Source: JBKHJZ01 sp046537875
Lineage (GTDB): Bacteria; Actinomycetota; Acidimicrobiia; Acidimicrobiales; VFJN01
Length of the DNA: 18,789 nt
NCBI GenBank assembly: GCA_046537875.1
Contig: JBKHJZ010000047.1
Coordinates: 1-18,789, forward strand
Reading direction: 5' to 3'
Part shown: in pieces, positions 14,211 to 18,789 of the stretch
How the letters are laid out: every line of letters begins with the position of its first letter
Position numbering within the stretch: the stretch's first letter is position 1
Notes under the pieces: model-generated
Seen by the model: the letters and a program-made list of their open reading frames with translations, nothing else
What the model was told of the DNA's origin: nothing
Database searches by the model: none
Program-made: the position numbers and the translations under genes

Positions 14211-15455
14211 ATGGCAGAGAGCCCCTGGCAGGCCGTCCTCGATCGGCTCGACGAGGCGGCCGAGCTGGCCAAGGTCGACGCCGACGTCCACCGCAAGCTG
14301 CGGACGCCGAAGCGGGTGCTCGAGGTGGCGGTGCCGGTGCGGATGGACGACGGATCCGTCGAGGTCTTCACGGGCTGGCGGGTGCACCACGACACGACGC
14401 GGGGCCCGGGCAAGGGTGGCATCCGCTTCCACCCGGCCCTCGACGTGGATGCGGTGAAGGCGTTGGCGGCGATGATGACCTTCAAGACCGCTCTCGTCGA
14501 CGTGCCGTTCGGCGGTGCGAAGGGCGGTGTCCGGTGCGATCCGCGGCGACTGTCGTGGGGCGAGCTCGAGCGGGTGACCCGCCGGTTCACCTACGAGATC
14601 AGCCCCCTGCTCGGGCCGGACCTCGACATCCCGGCCCCCGACGTCAACACCGACGGCCGGGTGATGGCCTGGTTGATGGACACGCTGTCGACCATCGAGA
14701 GCGCGCACTTGCCCGCCTCGGTGACCGGCAAGCCCCTCTCGATCGGGGGAACGCGGGGTCACTCGGGGGCCACGGCGTCGGGATGCCTGGTCACCGTCCG
14801 GGCGGCGATGCGCGCGATGGAGATCCCGCTGGTGGGCTCGCGGGTGGTGATCCAGGGGTTCGGCAAGGTGGGTGGGCCGCTTGCCTTCCTGCTGAGCTCG
14901 GCGGGGATGCGCATCGTGGCGGTGAGCGACATCGGCGGTGGGGTCGTGAACGAGGGCGGCGTCGACGTGGGGGCGCTGGCCGATCACGTGGGGGAGACGG
15001 GATCGGTGGCGGGCTTCGGCGGCGGCGACGCGATCGACGGCGACGACATCTGGGACATCGACTGCCAGCTGCTGGTCCCGGCCGCCCTGGGCGGCGTGAT
15101 CGACGCCTCGGTGGCCGGACGCATCGCCGCGCCGCTGGTGGTCGAGGCGGCCAACGGGCCGACCACCACGGCGGCCCAGCCGGTGCTCGACCGGCGGGGC
15201 ATCGTGGTGGTGCCCGACATCCTCGCCAACGCCGGGGGCGTGACCGCCAGCTACTTCGAGTGGGCCCAGGCCCGGCAGGGCTATCCGTGGGACGAGGGGC
15301 TGGTGGCCGAGCGCCTGCGCCAGCACATGGAGCGGGCCTTCACCGCGGTGTGGGCACGTGCCGAGACGCTCGGCATCGACATGCGCGCTGCGGCGCACGT
15401 GGTGGCCCTGGAGCGGGTGGCGGCGGCCGCGGACGCCCGGGGTCTGTTCCCCTGA
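14211..15455 (+). CDS. Glu/Leu/Phe/Val family dehydrogenase, probably glutamate dehydrogenase
   Basis: 414 residues, the length of hexameric NAD-type glutamate dehydrogenases. Catalyses reversible oxidative deamination of glutamate to 2-oxoglutarate and ammonia. GPGKGGIRFHP (65-75) carries the substrate Lys68, MTFKTALVDVPFGGAKGG (89-106) carries Lys92 and the catalytic Lys104, and PAPDVNTD (141-148) the catalytic Asp144. The dinucleotide fold shows VIQGFGKVG. GGGAG lies before the ATG; an alternative leaderless GTG at 14145 is in frame. Cofactor and substrate cannot be fixed by eye: the GPGKGG motif favours glutamate, but related leucine or valine dehydrogenases are smaller. Its place beside arginine catabolic genes fits a role in nitrogen flow. 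A weak hairpin follows the stop. Confidence 0.92.
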   Translation: MAESPWQAVLDRLDEAAELAKVDADVHRKLRTPKRVLEVAVPVRMDDGSVEVFTGWRVHHDTTRGPGKGGIRFHPALDVDAVKALAAMMTFKTALVDVPFGGAKGGVRCDPRRLSWGELERVTRRFTYEISPLLGPDLDIPAPDVNTDGRVMAWLMDTLSTIESAHLPASVTGKPLSIGGTRGHSGATASGCLVTVRAAMRAMEIPLVGSRVVIQGFGKVGGPLAFLLSSAGMRIVAVSDIGGGVVNEGGVDVGALADHVGETGSVAGFGGGDAIDGDDIWDIDCQLLVPAALGGVIDASVAGRIAAPLVVEAANGPTTTAAQPVLDRRGIVVVPDILANAGGVTASYFEWAQARQGYPWDEGLVAERLRQHMERAFTAVWARAETLGIDMRAAAHVVALERVAAAADARGLFP

Positions 15456-15489
15456 ACGGGGTCACCTGAGCGGGGTCCCGAACGGGGCC
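15453..15489 (+). repeat. Three short direct repeats after the dehydrogenase gene
   Basis: Three copies of an 11-bp sequence of the form (T/C)GA(A/G)CGGGG(T/C)C start at 15453, 15467 and 15479. The first overlaps the stop codon. No function is apparent. Confidence 0.4.
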
Positions 15490-15497
15490 CACGGTGC

Positions 15498-15518
15498 GTG
15501 CGGTCACCGGCACCGCAC
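15498..15518 (+). terminator. Possible hairpin after the dehydrogenase gene
   Basis: GTGCGGT and ACCGCAC form a perfect 7-bp stem around a 7-nt loop, 42 nt after the stop and directly upstream of the imuA' -35. Only two Ts follow. Confidence 0.33.
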
Positions 15519-15547
15519 TTGTCAGGCACGAACGCTTGTTCGATCAT
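15519..15547 (+). promoter_or_regulatory. SOS promoter of imuA'-imuB with LexA box
   Basis: TTGTCA (15519-15524), a 17-nt spacer and GATCAT (15542-15547) form a promoter. Inside it lies CGAACGCTTGTTCG (15529-15542), a perfect match to the actinobacterial LexA operator core CGAAC-N4-GTTCG. LexA bound here would cover the -10, so the operon should be repressed until DNA damage. The GTG at 15554 follows the -10 by 6 nt. Confidence 0.82.
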
Positions 15548-15553
15548 GAGGGG

Positions 15554-16345
15554 GTGGCTCGCGGAGAAGGGCTCGCCCCCGTGCTCGCTCGGCGCACCGA
15601 CATCCCCGACGCGCTCGACGCGCTCGCCGAACGCGTTCGTCCCACCACTCTCGCGCGCGATCAACGGCGTCCCGTGCTCCCGGCGCTCGAACCGTTGCTG
15701 CCCGGTGCGGGCCTGCGGCGGGGGAGCACGGTTGCGGTGGGTGCCGCCCCGGGACAGACCGGGGCGACGTCGCTGGCGCTCGCCCTGGCGGCGGGCGCGT
15801 CGCGCGACGGGTCGTGGGTCGCTGCCGTGGGCCTCGGCTCCCTGGGCCTGGTCGCCGCCGCGGAGCTCGGTGTGGCGCTCGAGCGGTTCGTCGTCGTGGC
15901 CGACCCGGGTGAACGGGACCGCACCGCCGACGGGAGGCACGGTGACGCCGCCGCCTCGCGTCGGGCCGGGTGGCCGGCGGTGGTGGCGGCGCTGGTCGAC
16001 GGGTTCGACGTGGTGCTCGTGGCCGCCGGACCGGGCACCAGCTTGCGGGCGGCCGACGCCCGCCGGCTGACCGCCCGGGTGCGCGAGCGCGGTGCGGTGC
16101 TCGTGGCCGTGGGCGGCGAGCTGCCCGGCGAGCGCAGCCCCGTGCGGCTGTCGGTGATGGCATCGCGCTGGTCGGGCCTCGACCGGGGTACCGGGCACCT
16201 GCGCTGCCGGGAGGCGACGGTCGAGGCGACGGGCCGGGGCGATGCGACCCGCCGGCGGCGGGCCCGGCTGTGGTTGCCCGGTCCCGACGGCGGGGTCGAG
16301 ACGTGCGAGCCCGCCACGGTCGTCGAGCTCCCGGTGGCCCCGTGA
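15554..16345 (+). CDS. imuA': ImuA' (RecA-like accessory protein of SOS mutagenesis)
   Basis: 263 residues from the GTG at 15554. The frame is open back to an ATG at 15494, but that codon is upstream of the LexA box and -10, so the transcript should not contain it; a GTG at 15581 remains possible. The middle of the protein has a RecA-like layout with a degenerate P-loop, GAAPGQTGATSLALALA (63-79), in which the Walker Lys is lost. SWVAAVGLGSLGLVAAAELGVALERFVVVADP follows, and FDVVLVAAGPG stands near the Walker B position. The mycobacterial ImuA' proteins act with ImuB and DnaE2 in damage-induced translesion synthesis. The stop overlaps the imuB GTG by 4 nt. Assignment rests on pattern plus the imuB neighbour. 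Confidence 0.86.
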   Translation: MARGEGLAPVLARRTDIPDALDALAERVRPTTLARDQRRPVLPALEPLLPGAGLRRGSTVAVGAAPGQTGATSLALALAAGASRDGSWVAAVGLGSLGLVAAAELGVALERFVVVADPGERDRTADGRHGDAAASRRAGWPAVVAALVDGFDVVLVAAGPGTSLRAADARRLTARVRERGAVLVAVGGELPGERSPVRLSVMASRWSGLDRGTGHLRCREATVEATGRGDATRRRRARLWLPGPDGGVETCEPATVVELPVAP

Positions 16346-17970
16346 CCGTCGTCCGGTCGCTCGTGGTGTGGTGCCCCGACTGGCCGGTGGTGGCCGCGGG
16401 CCTGCCGCTCGACGGACCGGTCGCGGTCCTGCGGGCCAACCGGGTGGTGGCCTGCTCACCGGCCGCCCGGGTCGAGGGCGTGGCCGTCCACCAGCGGCGC
16501 CGCGACGCCCAGGCCCGGTGCCCGGAGCTGGTGGTCGTCGACCACGTCCCCGATCTGGACGGTCGGGCGTTCGAGCCCGTGGCGCTCGCGCTCGAGGCGC
16601 TCACGCCCCGGATCGAGATCACCCACCCCGGAGCGGTCACCTTCCCCACCCGTGGCCCGTCGCGCTACCACGGCGGGGACCGGGCGCTGGCCGCCACGGC
16701 GGCGGCCCGGGCGGTCGAGGTCCTGCCCCCCGACGCGACCGTGCGGGTGGGCGTGGCCGACGGGCCGTTCGCGGCGATGCTCGCCGCGCGTGCCGCCGCC
16801 CGCCCGGCGGGGGAGCCTGATGCCGGGGCGCCGGTCGCCGGTGGCCGGGCCCGTGTGGTGGTGGTGCCGCCGGACGAGACACCCGCGTTCCTCGCCCCTC
16901 TGCCGCTCGATGCCCTCGACCGTCCCGAGCTGGTGGAGGTGATGGCCCGGCTGGGCGTGCGGACCCTCGGTGACCTGGCTGCGCTCGACGTTGGTGACGT
17001 GGTGGGCCGGTTCGGCGCCGAGGGCCAGGTCGCCCACCGCCTGGCGTGTGGGCTCGACGAGCGACCGCCGGCCACGGCGCCACCCCCGCCGGATCTGACC
17101 GTCGCCGCCGAGCTCGATCCGCCGGTCGACCGGGTGGAGCCGGCGGCGTTCGTGGCCCGGGGCCTGGCCGGCGACCTGCACCGGCGGTTGACCGAGCGGG
17201 GATCCGCCTGCACGCGCCTGGCGATCGGTGCCGAGACCGAGCACGGCGAGCGGCACGAGCGCCTGTGGCGCACCGAGGGCGCGTTCACGGTCGCAGCGAT
17301 CGCCGATCGGATGCGCTGGCAGCTCGACGGATGGCTGCACCTGGGTACCCACCGTCCGACCGGGGGCCTGGCCCGTCTCTGGCTGGTCCCCGACGAGGTG
17401 GTCCCGGCGGGCGGCCGGCAGCTCGCGCTCGGCACCGGTGCCCCCGGGTCCGTCGACACGGTGGAGGCCGGTGAGCGGGCCGCGCGCTCGCTCGCCCGGG
17501 TCCAGGGACTGGCCGGGTTCGATGCCGTGCGGGTGCCCGAGTGGCGCGGAGGCAGGGGACCGGGCGAGCGGGTGACGCTGGTGCCCGCGGGTGCGGTCGA
17601 CGTCACCGGTGAGCGACCGGCGAGCGTGGCCGGGTGGGTGACCGAGCCCTGGCCCGGGGTGCTGCCCGAGCCGTCCCCGGCCACCGTGCACGCCGTGCCG
17701 GTGGCTGCGGAGGTGCGCGATGCGGCGGGGCGCCAGGTGACCGTCGACGGGCGGGGAACCCCGAGCGGCGCCCCCGCCACGCTGGCGGTTGCCGGTGGGC
17801 GATCGGTGGAGGTGGCGTCGTGGGCGGGGCCGTGGCCCTACGACGAGCGCTGGTGGGATCCCGCGGGCCACCGCCGCCGCGCCCGCCTCCAGGTCCTCAC
17901 GGCCGATGGGGTGGCCCGGCTGCTGGTGCTCGAAGGCGGTCGGTGGGCGGTGGAGGCCACCTACGACTGA
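16342..17970 (+). CDS. imuB: ImuB (catalytically inactive Y-family polymerase-like protein)
   Basis: 542 residues. The N-terminus VRSLVVWCPDWPVVAAG followed by PVAVLRANRVVACSPAAR and RRRDAQARCPEL is close to mycobacterial ImuB. Y-family polymerases have DxD near residue 8 and SxDE near 100; here the positions read WCPDW and TFPTRGPSRYHGG, so the catalytic acids are absent and no polymerase activity is expected. ELVEVMARLGVRTLGDLAAL is the helix-hairpin-helix region. The C-terminus has GPWPYDERWWDP (831-like block at about 494-505 of this protein), typical of ImuB. ImuB bridges ImuA', DnaE2 and the beta clamp; the expected clamp motif appears as QLALG at 360-364. Translation is coupled to imuA'. 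No dnaE2 gene is in the window. Confidence 0.93.
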   Translation: MTVVRSLVVWCPDWPVVAAGLPLDGPVAVLRANRVVACSPAARVEGVAVHQRRRDAQARCPELVVVDHVPDLDGRAFEPVALALEALTPRIEITHPGAVTFPTRGPSRYHGGDRALAATAAARAVEVLPPDATVRVGVADGPFAAMLAARAAARPAGEPDAGAPVAGGRARVVVVPPDETPAFLAPLPLDALDRPELVEVMARLGVRTLGDLAALDVGDVVGRFGAEGQVAHRLACGLDERPPATAPPPPDLTVAAELDPPVDRVEPAAFVARGLAGDLHRRLTERGSACTRLAIGAETEHGERHERLWRTEGAFTVAAIADRMRWQLDGWLHLGTHRPTGGLARLWLVPDEVVPAGGRQLALGTGAPGSVDTVEAGERAARSLARVQGLAGFDAVRVPEWRGGRGPGERVTLVPAGAVDVTGERPASVAGWVTEPWPGVLPEPSPATVHAVPVAAEVRDAAGRQVTVDGRGTPSGAPATLAVAGGRSVEVASWAGPWPYDERWWDPAGHRRRARLQVLTADGVARLLVLEGGRWAVEATYD

Positions 17971-17984
17971 CGGCCACCTGGCCG
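17971..17984. terminator. Palindrome between convergent genes
   Basis: CGGCCA-CC-TGGCCG begins right after the imuB stop in the 22-bp gap to the convergent membrane protein gene. It is a short GC stem without a T tract. Confidence 0.3.
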
Positions 17985-17992
17985 ACGACCGG

Positions 17993-18787
17993 TCACCGCT
18001 TCGGCCCCAGGATGCACCCGAGCAGCACGGCGCCGAGCCCGCCGACACCGAGCCAGACACCGAACGCCGGGTCGGGCGCCCCGTCCCCGCTGAAGACCAC
18101 CCAGAGCGCAGCGCCGTGCGCAGCGCCCGCCAGCACGGTGACGAAGCCCGACATGGCTCGGAAGCCCAGCAGCAGCGAGAGCGCCAGCGAGCGCGGTGCC
18201 AGGATCGTCGAGAACACGACCGACAGCCCCACCGCCCCGGCGACGACCATCCACAGCGTGTCGGCGTAGAGCTCGAGGTAGCGGGACTTCCCCGAATCGA
18301 TGGCCGAGCCCGCCGCCTCGGCAGCGGCCTCGCGGGCCTGCTCCTCCAGCTGGTCGGCCACCTGGTCGCCGCCCGGGATCTCCTCGGACGGGACGAGCGG
18401 CACCCCGTCGCCAGTGTCGGGCAGCAGGCCCGACACGTCGGTCTCGGGGAGCGTGAACGCCGTCCGGATGTCGGAGAGGGCGACATCGCGCCCGCCGGAG
18501 GTGAACCACGGGAGCACGGCCAGCGCCAGGACGAAGCAGACAAGGCCGGTCACGCCCACGAGCGCTCCGGCGCCGATCGGCAGCCCGGAGCGCGGCTCGT
18601 CGGGCGACGGGCGTCCCTGGCCGCTCTGGTTCCGCCCCGATGCGCCCGGCCGGCGCCGTTGGCCGCCCCCACCCGGTTGGCCGGGCGGCGGGCGCCGGCC
18701 GGCGCCGGGCTGGCGGCGTGGGTACTGCCCCGGCGGGTACTGGCCGGGTTGGCCGGATGGGTACTGGCCGGATGGGTACTGCGCCGT
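17993..18787 (-). CDS. Membrane protein with Pro/Gly/Tyr-rich N-terminus, 5' end outside the window
   Basis: The frame stays open from the stop at 17993 to the right edge, giving 264 residues; the GTG at 18559 sometimes taken as a start is internal. The visible N-terminal part (1-68 of the fragment) is made of QYPSG-like repeats followed by an Arg/Pro/Gly-rich stretch, presumably cytoplasmic and disordered. Then come four hydrophobic segments, starting at about residues 71, 175, 200 and 245 of the fragment. A large loop after the first helix contains VADQLEEQAREAAAEAAGSAID, possibly helical. I do not recognise a family for the membrane part. Actinobacterial proteins with such leaders are often small envelope proteins, but no function is assigned. 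Confidence 0.78.
   Translation of the reverse strand, partial: TAQYPSGQYPSGQPGQYPPGQYPRRQPGAGRRPPPGQPGGGGQRRRPGASGRNQSGQGRPSPDEPRSGLPIGAGALVGVTGLVCFVLALAVLPWFTSGGRDVALSDIRTAFTLPETDVSGLLPDTGDGVPLVPSEEIPGGDQVADQLEEQAREAAAEAAGSAIDSGKSRYLELYADTLWMVVAGAVGLSVVFSTILAPRSLALSLLLGFRAMSGFVTVLAGAAHGAALWVVFSGDGAPDPAFGVWLGVGGLGAVLLGCILGPKR
18713..18781 (-). repeat. Tandem pentapeptide-coding repeat (QYPSG type)
   Basis: Two identical 15-bp units coding QYPSG (18781 to 18752) are followed by QPG, QYPPG and QYPRR. The repeat is coding and may continue beyond the right edge. Confidence 0.8.
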
Positions 18788-18789
18788 GC

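Noticed and set aside
13583..14590. Upstream extension of the ornithine cyclodeaminase frame
   Set aside because: It runs antisense through the Nfu-N-like and dehydrogenase genes, and the recognisable protein begins at the ATG at 13582 behind a purine-rich ribosome binding site.
15628..15639. Perfect 12-bp palindrome CGAACGCGTTCG inside imuA', resembling a second LexA box
   Set aside because: The half sites are separated by 2 nt and not 4, and it lies within the coding sequence, so it does not fit the LexA operator.
1..18789. RNA genes, riboswitches, CRISPR arrays, origins
   Set aside because: Intergenic regions are short; none showed cloverleaf-like structure, regular spaced repeats or DnaA-box clusters that I could recognise by eye.

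Overview
The window is very GC-rich DNA (codon third positions almost all G or C) packed with genes on both strands. It looks chromosomal and actinobacterial. The grounds are a mycobacterial-type ImuA'/ImuB pair behind an actinobacterial LexA box (CGAAC-N4-GTTCG), an RskA-type anti-sigma factor, a class F-like sortase, a DrrA/DrrB-type exporter, a VapBC-like pair of the kind common in actinobacteria, and several start codons 6-7 nt after a -10 hexamer, as expected of leaderless mRNAs. Placement nearer than Actinomycetota (perhaps Acidimicrobiia) is a guess. No rRNA, tRNA, CRISPR array, transposase or phage gene was seen.

Layout. 1-405: minus-strand antitoxin and truncated PIN toxin. 519-2017: cyclase-family hydrolase converging on a Uma2-family nuclease-fold gene. 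2300-5636: plus-strand housekeeping series of patatin-like protein, RpiB-type isomerase, ribonuclease HII, OsmC peroxidase and YbaK-type deacylase. 5659-8738: divergent cell-surface regulon, with an ECF sigma factor and membrane anti-sigma factor on the minus strand and, on the plus strand, a DUF4397 surface protein and a sortase. 8791-9213: small membrane protein. 9368-11268: ABC exporter on the minus strand. 11478-15455: nitrogen block with an arginine dihydrolase-like enzyme, an archaeal-type ornithine cyclodeaminase, an Nfu-N-like small protein and a glutamate dehydrogenase-type enzyme. 15554-17970: SOS mutagenesis pair imuA'-imuB. 17993-18789: membrane protein with a proline/glycine/tyrosine-rich N-terminus running off the right edge.

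How the genes work together. The sigma factor gene and the DUF4397-sortase operon are each preceded by the same element, GCATCC-N16-GCGAA, facing opposite ways. This suggests that one ECF sigma factor drives itself and its sortase/substrate pair while the RskA-like protein restrains it. The two arginine enzymes correspond to the two halves of the fused cyanobacterial AgrE/ArgZ, which turns arginine into ornithine and then proline with release of ammonia; here they are separate genes in the reverse order with a 4-nt overlap. The glutamate dehydrogenase next door could handle that ammonia or the downstream glutamate. The exporter is preceded by a promoter with a 19-bp spacer holding a palindrome, typical of MerR-family control, but no merR gene is in the window. 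imuA'-imuB has a LexA box inside its promoter, so DNA-damage induction is expected; the partner polymerase DnaE2 is not in the window.

All functions are read from protein motifs and context by eye; no database search was run.
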